7,722 bases of DNA from Alphaproteobacteria bacterium (GCA_030039775.1 JASHUX010000333.1:1-7722); one strand, 5' to 3'; shown: positions 1 to 5,944, numbered from the stretch's first letter. Numbers and translations are program-made. The notes: generated by a model from the sequence alone, not told the origin.

Positions 1-54
1 AGGCGCCGCAATCGGCCCCTTTTCTATCGTCATACCATCGGAAGCCAGGATGCC

Positions 55-933
55 ATGACGCGCCTTGCCGTAACACCCGTGACGCCCGGTTTCGTCGCCG
101 AAATCGGCGGCGTCGACCTGTCCCGCACGCCCGATCCGGAGACGGTGGCGGCGATCGTCGCGGCGATGGACCGCCATGCGGTGTGCTATTACCGGCCCGG
201 CCGGGCGATGCCCGACGACGCGCATCTCGCGCTCGGCAAGGCACTGGGGCCGATCGATCCGACACCGGTGTTCAAGATCACCGGGCGCAAGAAGACCCGT
301 ATCTCGGCCGAGCTCCAGGACGTTGCCAATATCGACGAGAACGACAACGTCATGGCGGAGGGCAGCCGCGTCATCCTATTCCGGCGCGGCGACCGCCTCT
401 GGCATTGCGACATGTCGTTCCATCCCAATCGCGCGGTCTATTCGCTGCTCTCGGCGCACGAGATTCCGCCCGAGGGCGGCGATACCGAGTTCTGCGACCT
501 GCGCGCCGCCTACGACGCGCTGCCCGCCGCCACCAAGGCGCGGATCGAGGGTCTGGTCGCGGTGCATTCGATTTGGTACTCGCGCGACGCCGCCGGCTTT
601 CCGGCGCCAACGGAGGAAGAGCTCGAATCGCGGCCGCCGTCCTATCACAAGCTGGCTCAGGTCCATCCCGGCTCGAAGCGCAAGACGCTCTACCTTGCCT
701 CGCACGCCTCGCATATCGAAGGCTGGCCGATCGACGAGGGCCGGGCGCTCTTGAAGGAGCTGAAGGAGTTCGCGACCCAAGGCCGCTTCGTCTATCGCCA
801 CCAATGGCGCCTCGGCGACATCGTGATCTGGGACAATCGCTGCACCATGCATCGCGGCACCCCTTACGAGGACACACGCTACCGCCGCGATATGCGGCGT
901 GCTACCACACGCGAAATGGCCGCGTCGGCCTGA
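55..933 (+). CDS. TauD/TfdA-family Fe(II)/2-oxoglutarate-dependent dioxygenase
   Basis: The 292-residue protein matches the TauD/TfdA superfamily, cytosolic enzymes that couple oxidative decarboxylation of 2-oxoglutarate to hydroxylation of a substrate. The N-terminal part carries the family pattern GFVAEIGGVDLS (12-23). The iron triad is visible: His117 and Asp119 in WHCDMSF, followed by GGDTEF (141-146), and the distal His266 in RCTMHRGTP. Arg281/Arg282 near the C-terminus are candidates for the 2-oxoglutarate carboxylate ligand. The length is normal for the family. ATG at 55 has AGGA at 47-50 as a short Shine-Dalgarno, and the family N-terminus starts right here. The substrate cannot be read from sequence: similar proteins are often labelled 2,4-D or taurine dioxygenases without proof. 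The mbtH-like gene begins 12 bases downstream, which suggests co-transcription and a possible role in hydroxylating an amino acid or peptide intermediate (inference). Confidence 0.9.
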   Translation: MTRLAVTPVTPGFVAEIGGVDLSRTPDPETVAAIVAAMDRHAVCYYRPGRAMPDDAHLALGKALGPIDPTPVFKITGRKKTRISAELQDVANIDENDNVMAEGSRVILFRRGDRLWHCDMSFHPNRAVYSLLSAHEIPPEGGDTEFCDLRAAYDALPAATKARIEGLVAVHSIWYSRDAAGFPAPTEEELESRPPSYHKLAQVHPGSKRKTLYLASHASHIEGWPIDEGRALLKELKEFATQGRFVYRHQWRLGDIVIWDNRCTMHRGTPYEDTRYRRDMRRATTREMAASA

Positions 934-945
934 CGGGACAACGGA

Positions 946-1212
946 ATGACCGATTACGAGGACGAAGACGACGAAATCAACGCGTTGCCGCACATCGTGC
1001 TCATCAATCACGAGGAGCAGTATTCGCTGTGGCGCGCCGACATGGAGATTCCGGGGGGGTGGCGGCAATGTTTCGGCCCGGATACTAGGGCGGCCTGCTA
1101 CGCCTGGGTCGACAAGACCTGGACCGACATGCGCCCGTTGAGCTTGCGCAAGGCGATGGAAGAAGACGAGCGTCAGGCGCGCGAGGAAGCCGCGAAGAAA
1201 AAGGGCTCCTAG
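946..1212 (+). CDS. MbtH-like protein (adenylation-domain chaperone)
   Basis: This 88-residue protein carries the MbtH signature: NHEEQYSLW (21-29), PGGW (36-39) and WTDMRPLSLR (59-68), with the three conserved tryptophans W29, W39 and W59. MbtH-like proteins bind the adenylation domains of nonribosomal peptide synthetases and are often needed for their solubility or activity. Typical members have about 60-75 residues; this one has an acidic N-terminal extension (YEDEDDE, 4-10) and a charged, probably helical C-terminal tail (69-88). The usual proline after SLW is Arg30 here. It lies 12 bases after the dioxygenase gene and faces the phosphopantetheinyl transferase gene, sharing a four-base CTAG at the stops. 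GGGA/CGGA sequences precede the ATG. The family call is firm. The partner adenylation enzyme is not in the window and could be a synthetase elsewhere or a stand-alone A domain. Confidence 0.93.
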   Translation: MTDYEDEDDEINALPHIVLINHEEQYSLWRADMEIPGGWRQCFGPDTRAACYAWVDKTWTDMRPLSLRKAMEEDERQAREEAAKKKGS

Positions 1213-1961
1213 CCGAGCGCCGCCGCATCGAATTTGACGAGCATCACTCTGAGCGGGCGGCGGCGTGCCGCCAGCGCCCCGACATGGCCCGGGCCCGGGT
1301 CGAGATCGATCAGGGACCAGCTTTCCTGCGGCGCGTCGTCGTCCTCGAGCGCCAGCACCTCGGGCTTCGCTCCCGGGATGACGGCGACGCGATAGCGGTG
1401 CAGGTCGAGACTCATCCCATAGCCCAGCGCTTTCACCACCGCTTCCTTGCGCGACCAGCAACGGAAGAAGGCGTCCTCGGCCTCGGCCGGCGGCACGCGC
1501 GCGAAATCGGCCGCCTCGCCGGGATGGAAATAGCGTTGCACGATCGCGGCGCGCTCGGTCATGGGGCGCAGCGCCTCTACGTCGACGCCGATCGGAAGGC
1601 GCCGGGCGAGCGCGATCAGCACGATGCCGCAGCTGTGCGACATGTTGAATTCGACGCCGCGCTCGGGCGCGAGGCTCGGTTTGCCGTAGGCGTTGGCGAT
1701 AAAGGCGAACGATTGCGGCGCCGCGTCGAGCATCGCGCCCAGCAGCAAGCGCAGTACGCCATGGGCGGCGGTGAAGCTCTGTCGATCCTCGGCGCGGACG
1801 AAGCGTTTGGCGCGGTCCTGCTCGTCCCCGCTCATCAGCGCGAACAGGGCGCGCTCCGCGGCCCCAGCGATATCGCCGACCGCGATGTTCCAGCAGACGA
1901 CGCTACCGGCCGCCGGCGGCGCCGCATCCGGCGCGTGGACCGGCCAAGGCGCGGCGGTCAG
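1209..1961 (-). CDS. Sfp-type 4'-phosphopantetheinyl transferase
   Basis: The enzyme transfers the phosphopantetheine arm of coenzyme A to a serine of carrier-protein domains, using Mg2+. Numbered from the proposed start, FNMSHS lies at 105-110, GVDVE at 125-129 (metal ligands Asp127 and Glu129) and WSRKEAVVKALG at 169-180 with catalytic Glu173. This arrangement is the Sfp/Gsp (group II) type used for peptide and polyketide synthases rather than AcpS. The first in-frame ATG (1835) would give only 208 residues and drop a segment that looks like the normal first strand and helix (VVCWNIAVGDI, 21-31). The frame is open upstream with no ATG, GTG or TTG down to a CTG at 1961 that overlaps the TGA of the DUF697 gene (CTGA). 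I place the start there (250 residues, normal length), but it is uncertain; 1835 is the conservative alternative. Confidence 0.9.
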   Translation of the reverse strand: MTAAPWPVHAPDAAPPAAGSVVCWNIAVGDIAGAAERALFALMSGDEQDRAKRFVRAEDRQSFTAAHGVLRLLLGAMLDAAPQSFAFIANAYGKPSLAPERGVEFNMSHSCGIVLIALARRLPIGVDVEALRPMTERAAIVQRYFHPGEAADFARVPPAEAEDAFFRCWSRKEAVVKALGYGMSLDLHRYRVAVIPGAKPEVLALEDDDAPQESWSLIDLDPGPGHVGALAARRRPLRVMLVKFDAAALG

Positions 1962-2434
1962 TTGGCCTGGCCGCCCTTTTGCTGCGCGGCGGCGAAATGT
2001 TGTTCGTATTGATGGCGTTGGGTACGGATGTTGAAATCGAGCAGCGTGCCGCCCGATTCGAAATGCTGGATGAACACCTTGCCGAGCGCATAGGTCGCGG
2101 CGGCCGCGAGGGCGGGCTCGGTCAGCGCGCCCGCGATGGCGCCCACCAGCGGCACGAACTTCACCACGCTCGCGGCCGGCGCCGCCAGTATATAGGTGCC
2201 GCCGCCGCCGATCAGGGCGCCGATGATCGATTTCGCGGCGCTGCGCTGAAACGGCACGCCATAGAGCCGTGCCAACGAATGCACCATCTTGAGCTCGACC
2301 AGCGAGATCGCGGCGAGATCGAGAAGGGGCACCGGGATCAACCCGCCGCCCGCCGCCCAGCCCATATATTCATGGACGATGTGGATTGCGGCGGCTTCCT
2401 TGCCGGGGCGGAAAGTATCGGTTGCGTCGGCCAT
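1958..2434 (-). CDS. DUF697-family membrane-associated protein
   Basis: This 158-residue protein resembles small DUF697 proteins (the domain also found in YcjF-type proteins and fused to GTPases). Family-like features are the IPVPLLDLAAISLVELKMVHSLARLYGVP stretch (33-61), FVPLVGAIAGAL (93-104) and ATYALGKVFIQHFESGGT (113-130). Three hydrophobic segments, about 26-48, 66-90 and 92-118 and rich in Gly/Ala, suggest membrane insertion or association. The short N-terminus is charged and the C-terminal tail (135-158) is polar, with many Gln and His. The start at 2434 is fixed by a strong Shine-Dalgarno five bases upstream. The biochemical function of DUF697 is not established. It sits 59 bases after comF and ends overlapping the proposed PPTase start, so the three may be one transcript. 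No GTPase partner is seen nearby. Confidence 0.8.
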   Translation of the reverse strand: MADATDTFRPGKEAAAIHIVHEYMGWAAGGGLIPVPLLDLAAISLVELKMVHSLARLYGVPFQRSAAKSIIGALIGGGGTYILAAPAASVVKFVPLVGAIAGALTEPALAAAATYALGKVFIQHFESGGTLLDFNIRTQRHQYEQHFAAAQQKGGQAN

Positions 2435-2436
2435 GG

Positions 2437-2444
2437 CTCCCTCC
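2437..2444 (-). promoter_or_regulatory. Strong Shine-Dalgarno of the DUF697 gene
   Basis: On the minus strand this reads GGAGGGAG, with the GGAGG core five bases before the ATG at 2434. It decides the start inside a reading frame that stays open much further upstream (to 3262), where it only mirrors comF. Confidence 0.75.
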
Positions 2445-2493
2445 GGAAAAACGTCTCGATTTCGCGCGACGATAGCGTTGTGTCGGGGACGGA

Positions 2494-3234
2494 TCAACCG
2501 GCGTCGCGAACCGTGCGTGCCAAGGTCAAGACATCGACGCATGCCGCGCCGTGACGCTTCAGGACTCGGGCGCATTCGGACACGGTCGCACCCGTGGTGA
2601 AGACGTCGTCGATCAGCACGATACGCTTGCCCTTGACGGCACGGCCGGGCTTTACCGCGAAAGCCGCGGCGACGTTGCGCCGCCGCGCGTCGCGATTGCC
2701 CTTGCCTTGGGGCGGCGTCCGGCGAGTGCGAATCAGGAGATCGGGCGCGACCGGCGGTCCGCCCGCGGTGCGTAAGGCTTGCGCCAGGATGGCGGCTTGG
2801 TTGTAGCGGCGGGCGAACAGGCGCGTCCAATGCAGCGGCACCGGCACGGCGAGGTCGGCGTCGCGGATCAGCTCGGCCCCGGCGCGCTTCAGCCATTGGC
2901 CGAAAGCGGGCGCGGGATGGAGTCGGTCGCCGTGCTTGAAGCCGAGGATCAGCTTGCGGCTCGAATCGTCGTAGCGGAGGGCCGCCCGGGCGCGGTCGTA
3001 ACGCGGCTGGCGCCGCACGCACTCGCCGCACAGCGTCGATTCGCCGAGATCGAACTCGAACGGTAGGCCGCAACAGACGCAGCACGGCGATCCCAGAAAG
3101 GTGAGGCCGCGCCAGCATTCCGCGCACAGCGTTGCCGCGTCCCGCACCGCGGCGCCGCAGGAAATGCAGCGCGGCGGCAAGAGAATGTCGATCACCGAGG
3201 ACGCCAGTCGGCTCACCGCCGGCGCCAACGCCAT
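2494..3234 (-). CDS. comF: ComF-family protein (phosphoribosyltransferase-like)
   Basis: The 246-residue protein has the two-part ComF layout. An N-terminal zinc-ribbon-like region has cysteine pairs CISC (23-26), CAEC (37-40), CCVCC (51-55) and CGEC (69-72). A C-terminal type I phosphoribosyltransferase domain has the PRPP-binding motif VLIDDVFTTGATVSEC (206-221). The internal RRYNQA (142-147) and Q-G-K-(G)-N-R (176-181) patterns are typical of the family. ComF proteins take part in DNA uptake in naturally competent bacteria, but homologues are widespread in species not known to be competent and their exact role there is unclear. I chose ATG 3234, closest to the conserved hydrophobic start before the first Cys pair. 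ATG 3243 is possible, and neither has a clear Shine-Dalgarno; an ATG at 3306 would add residues from the intergenic repeat and is unlikely. The gene diverges from the NDUFAF5-like methyltransferase, a pairing I recall from other alphaproteobacteria. Confidence 0.9.
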   Translation of the reverse strand: MALAPAVSRLASSVIDILLPPRCISCGAAVRDAATLCAECWRGLTFLGSPCCVCCGLPFEFDLGESTLCGECVRRQPRYDRARAALRYDDSSRKLILGFKHGDRLHPAPAFGQWLKRAGAELIRDADLAVPVPLHWTRLFARRYNQAAILAQALRTAGGPPVAPDLLIRTRRTPPQGKGNRDARRRNVAAAFAVKPGRAVKGKRIVLIDDVFTTGATVSECARVLKRHGAACVDVLTLARTVRDAG

Positions 3235-3288
3235 GCCGGGCATAGGCCAGTGTGGCGCGCATGCCGGGGCATGTGTCAATGAATCAAT

Positions 3289-3361
3289 GAACCGCCAAGA
3301 CACCAAGGCACCACGATTCGCCTATACTGTTTTTTTTCGTGTCTTTGTGCCTCGGTGGTTC
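3289..3361. repeat. Imperfect inverted repeat of CCAAG/CACC units between comF and the methyltransferase gene
   Basis: Two 25-base arms, 3289-3313 and 3337-3361, are inverted copies matching at 19 of 25 positions, around a 23-base loop that contains TATACT (3323-3328). A run of eight T (3330-3337) spans the loop end and the first base of the right arm. Each arm is itself a short array with a 7-8 base period: CCAAG, ACACCAAG, GCACCA on the left, and the complement pattern GTGTC, TTTGTGCC, TCGGTGG on the right. The composition and rhythm differ sharply from the GC-rich genes around it. Similar intergenic elements recur in many unrelated environmental bacteria; their function is, to my knowledge, unsettled. 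It could form a hairpin in RNA or act as a dispersed repeat. The TATACT could serve as a -10 box for the methyltransferase gene, though no convincing -35 is seen. Confidence 0.75.
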
Positions 3362-3376
3362 AAAGTCTCGGACGGC

Positions 3377-4180
3377 ATGGCTGACCAAAACCCCCTGACC
3401 CTGTTCGATCGGCGGGCGTCGCGCCGGTTTCGCGAGCGCGCGGCGCGGCGCTGGGGCGAGGCCGATTTCCTGGTCGACGAGGTCGCCGAGCGGCTGGCCG
3501 ACCGGCTCGACGACGTGCAGCGCAAATTCCCGCTCGCGCTCGATCTCGGCAGCCGGGGCGGCGTGCTGGCGCGCACGCTCAACGGCCGCGGCGGCATCGA
3601 GGCGCTGATCGAGACGGACGCGGCCCCCGGCTTTCACCCCACCGTCGTTGCCGAGCCCGATCTGCTGCCGTTCAAGCCCGCGACCTTCGATCTGATCCTG
3701 AGCGTGCTCGACCTGCACCGCGTCAGCGACCTTCCCGGCGCGCTCGTTCAATTGCGCCAAACGCTGAAGCCCGACGGGTTGTTGTTGGCAACGCTGTTCG
3801 CGGGCGAGACGCTGACCGAGCTGCGCCGCGCTTGGATGGAAGCGGAGCTGATCGAGCAGGGCGGCGCCGGCATGCGCGTCGCGCCCTTCGCCGACCCGCG
3901 CGACCTCGGCGCGCTGTTGCAGCGCACCGGTTTTGCCGTGCCGGTGATCGACAGCGACGCGATCGAAGTGTCGTACGATAGCGCGTTCAAGCTGATGCGC
4001 GACCTGCGCGCCATGGGCGAGGCCAACGCCATGACGGAGCGCGCGCGCAACTTCACCCGCCGCGGCACGCTGTTGCACGCGATCGAGATCTACGACGCGG
4101 CCGCAGGCCCGGATGGCCGCGTCACGGCGCGGTTCGAGATCGTCACCCTCACCGCTTGGGCACCGCTACAAGCCCGCTAG
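3377..4180 (+). CDS. NDUFAF5-like SAM-dependent methyltransferase-fold protein
   Basis: The 267-residue protein has a class I SAM-binding fold: motif I LALDLGSRGGVLA (53-65), acidic end of strand 2 at IETDAAP (78-84), and DLLPFKPATFDLILSVLDLHRVSDLPGAL (95-123) followed by LKPDGLLLATLFAGETLTELR (130-150). The last part, with FKLMRDLRAMGEANA (204-218) and a C-terminal RFEIVTLTAWAP (252-263), matches mitochondrial NDUFAF5. Human NDUFAF5 hydroxylates an arginine of the complex I subunit NDUFS7 early in assembly, so a role in NADH dehydrogenase maturation is a reasonable inference; BioC-like annotation is the common alternative. Motif I has DLGSRGG instead of the classical DLGCGTG. The start at 3377 matches the family N-terminus (LFDRRASRRFRERA); the frame is open upstream only because it runs through the repeat and antisense to comF. 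Its end overlaps gluQ by 15 bases, tail to tail. Confidence 0.88.
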   Translation: MADQNPLTLFDRRASRRFRERAARRWGEADFLVDEVAERLADRLDDVQRKFPLALDLGSRGGVLARTLNGRGGIEALIETDAAPGFHPTVVAEPDLLPFKPATFDLILSVLDLHRVSDLPGALVQLRQTLKPDGLLLATLFAGETLTELRRAWMEAELIEQGGAGMRVAPFADPRDLGALLQRTGFAVPVIDSDAIEVSYDSAFKLMRDLRAMGEANAMTERARNFTRRGTLLHAIEIYDAAAGPDGRVTARFEIVTLTAWAPLQAR

Positions 4181-4984
4181 CGCGCGGACCTCGTTCGGCG
4201 TCGTGCCGGCCGCCCGCATCTCGGCCAAGGTCATGGCGCGGTCGCGCTTGGCGAAGCGCTTGCCCTCTTCGTCGGTCAGCAACTTGTGGTGATGCCAATG
4301 CGGCACCGGCAGGTCGAGCAGCGCCTGCAACAGGCGATGGATATGCGTTGCCAGGAACAGGTCGCGGGCGCGCGTCACCAGAGTCACGCTTTGGATTGCA
4401 TCGTCGACCGTAACGGCGAGATGGTACGAGGCGGGCGTGTCCTTCCGCGCCAGCACGACGTCCCCGAGCGCCAAGGGATTAGCCTCGACCGTGCCCAATC
4501 CCTCATCGACCCAGTCGAGCGGCCCGGTGCGGTCGAACGCGCGTTCAACATCGAGCCGCAGCGCATAGGTCGCGCCGGCCTCGATCCGACGCCGCCGCTC
4601 GTCGGGGCCGAGATCGCGACACGTGCCGGGGTAAATCGCCTCGGCACCATGCGGGGCGCTGGCGGCGCGGGCGATATCGGCGCGGGTGCAGAAACAGGGA
4701 TAGATCAGACCTTGCGCCTCGAGTCGGTCGAGCGCGGCGCGATAATCGGGGAAATGCTCGGACTGGCGGCGCACGTCGCCGTCCCAATCGATGCCGAGCC
4801 AGCGCAAATCCTCTTCGATGCCGGCGACGAATGCCTCGCGGCAACGCGCGCGATCGATGTCTTCGATGCGCAACAGGAAATTGCCGCCAGCATCGCGGGC
4901 CTTATGCCACGCGAACAGCGCCGAATAAGCATGGCCGAGATGGAGCCGCCCGGTCGGGCTCGGCGCGAACCGCGTAACGATCAC
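4166..4984 (-). CDS. gluQ: Glutamyl-queuosine tRNA(Asp) synthetase
   Basis: This 272-residue protein is a truncated GluRS-like class I synthetase that activates glutamate and attaches it to queuosine at position 34 of tRNA(Asp). RFAPSPTGRLHLGHAYSA (5-22) holds the HIGH-type signature as HLGH, and RIEDIDRAR (39-47) is the glutamate-binding region. Zinc ligands appear as Cys97, Cys99, Tyr118 and Cys122 (PCFC then IYPGTC), the GluQ-RS pattern. LARKDTPASYHLAVTVDDA (178-196) is family-typical, and the KMSKS loop is present as GKRFAKRD (241-248). It lacks the anticodon-binding C-terminal half of GluRS, as expected. The start is GTG at 4984; this GTG overlaps the TGA of the upstream exported-protein gene (GTGA), so translation is probably coupled, with GGCGGAG just upstream. 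Its role implies that the cell makes or salvages queuosine. Confidence 0.95.
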   Translation of the reverse strand: MIVTRFAPSPTGRLHLGHAYSALFAWHKARDAGGNFLLRIEDIDRARCREAFVAGIEEDLRWLGIDWDGDVRRQSEHFPDYRAALDRLEAQGLIYPCFCTRADIARAASAPHGAEAIYPGTCRDLGPDERRRRIEAGATYALRLDVERAFDRTGPLDWVDEGLGTVEANPLALGDVVLARKDTPASYHLAVTVDDAIQSVTLVTRARDLFLATHIHRLLQALLDLPVPHWHHHKLLTDEEGKRFAKRDRAMTLAEMRAAGTTPNEVRALAGL

Positions 4985-5910
4985 GGCTCCGCCGATAACC
5001 CCACCAGCGCGTGGTACGACGCATCGGGCAAGAGCCCGCTGTCATAAACGACCGTGAGCCGCTCGATCTTGCCGTCACGGTCGAGCGCCAGGGCGGTGTT
5101 GCCGCGCTTCATTGCGAACGATCCGGCCGGCGTCCATTCATAGCCGCCGCCCTGGTCGCCGCCGACGACATGCGCGAGCGCCGCGCCTTTGCCGTAAGGC
5201 ACGGCGCCGAGCGCGCGGGCGAGATAGCGCTCGATCGCGAGCCGCCCCAGGATCTGTGCGTGCAACGCCATGTCCTCATAGACCGCGTCGTAGGAGAACA
5301 TCGTCGCCGCTGCCTTAGCGTCACCGGCCGCGAAGGCGGCATTCAGCGCCGCCGCGACGTCATGGATTTTGCCGGTGGCGTTGCCGACATCGTCGTGGAA
5401 ATCGGTCGGATAGGTCGGCTTGAGCGGCGCGGTCACGCGCTGCGAGCTGCGGCTGTCCCAATAATCCATCCAGCGGACGATCTTGCCGTTATCGTCGAAG
5501 CTGACGGCACCGAGGATGCGCAGTTCCTTGCCGAACAATTCCGGCGTGTCGGTGAACGCGACCAGCGCCGAGCGTTCGTCGCCGTAGATGCGCGTCGGGT
5601 AGGACAGGCCGGACGGCGGCCATTTCGGCATGAAGGTGGTGAAAATCTTGTTGAGCGATTCCCAGCTTGGCCAGATACCGCCCGACGACGCGTCGATATA
5701 GAGCACTTTGTCCTTGGCGAAGTAAGTCATCAGCACGTCGGGCTGGTGCTTGCTCTTGGCGGTGAAAAAGCCCTGGAACCGCGCCGCGATCGCCGGCGAC
5801 GCATGCGACACGTCGGTGATCGCCGGATAAGGCAGGGTCTCGTCCGCGCGTGCCGCCGTCATCGCCGCAAGCGCCCCGATCGCCGCCAGTCCCGCCATCC
5901 ATTGCCGCAT
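4981..5910 (-). CDS. Exported protein with two NTF2/SnoaL-like domains
   Basis: The 309-residue protein begins with a signal peptide: a short charged start, a hydrophobic core MAGLAAIGALAAMTA (5-19) and a likely cleavage after ARA (20-22), giving a mature protein starting DETLPYP, so it should be periplasmic. Two regions, about 38-155 and 180-295, look like tandem NTF2/SnoaL-like cone-shaped domains. Each closes with the same ending, DNGKIVRWMDYWDS (140-153) and DRDGKIERLTVVYDS (277-291), which argues for an internal duplication. Members of this fold can be enzymes or ligand-binding proteins; no substrate can be assigned. ATG 5910 is supported by a GGGAGGAA Shine-Dalgarno; an upstream ATG (5973) would add 21 residues running through the intergenic hairpin and would spoil the signal peptide. 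It overlaps gluQ by four bases, an odd pairing of a periplasmic protein with a tRNA-modification enzyme. Confidence 0.8.
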   Translation of the reverse strand: MRQWMAGLAAIGALAAMTAARADETLPYPAITDVSHASPAIAARFQGFFTAKSKHQPDVLMTYFAKDKVLYIDASSGGIWPSWESLNKIFTTFMPKWPPSGLSYPTRIYGDERSALVAFTDTPELFGKELRILGAVSFDDNGKIVRWMDYWDSRSSQRVTAPLKPTYPTDFHDDVGNATGKIHDVAAALNAAFAAGDAKAAATMFSYDAVYEDMALHAQILGRLAIERYLARALGAVPYGKGAALAHVVGGDQGGGYEWTPAGSFAMKRGNTALALDRDGKIERLTVVYDSGLLPDASYHALVGLSAEP

Positions 5911-5913
5911 CGT

Positions 5914-5921
5914 TTCCTCCC
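5914..5921 (-). promoter_or_regulatory. Shine-Dalgarno of the NTF2-like exported protein gene
   Basis: On the minus strand this reads GGGAGGAA, with the GGAGG core five bases before the ATG at 5910. It selects that start over the in-frame ATG at 5973. Confidence 0.7.
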
Positions 5922-5938
5922 GGTTTCCATTCCGGCGG

Positions 5939-5944
5939 ATTATG
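5939..5944 (-). promoter_or_regulatory. Possible -10 box for the NTF2-like protein gene
   Basis: The minus strand reads CATAAT 28 bases upstream of the ATG at 5910, one base away from the TATAAT consensus. No convincing -35 hexamer lies 16-18 bases further upstream, so this is only a candidate. Confidence 0.3.

Noticed and set aside
376..1461. Minus-strand open frame of 361 residues across the dioxygenase and mbtH-like genes.
   Set aside because: It overlaps three well-supported genes and has shadow-type composition and no family features.
2435..3262. N-terminal extension of the DUF697 frame, giving a 434-residue protein.
   Set aside because: The extra part is an out-of-frame reading of comF, Arg/Pro-rich and without homology. 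The real start at 2434 has a strong Shine-Dalgarno.
3284..3363. Small peptides encoded by the intergenic repeat (for example ends reading LGVLAV or NHRGTKTR).
   Set aside because: Translations of a periodic repeat, with no independent start or ribosome-binding signals. They are commonly mis-annotated as proteins.
3101..3376. Upstream extension of the methyltransferase frame.
   Set aside because: It reads antisense through comF and then through the intergenic repeat; the family N-terminus starts at 3377.
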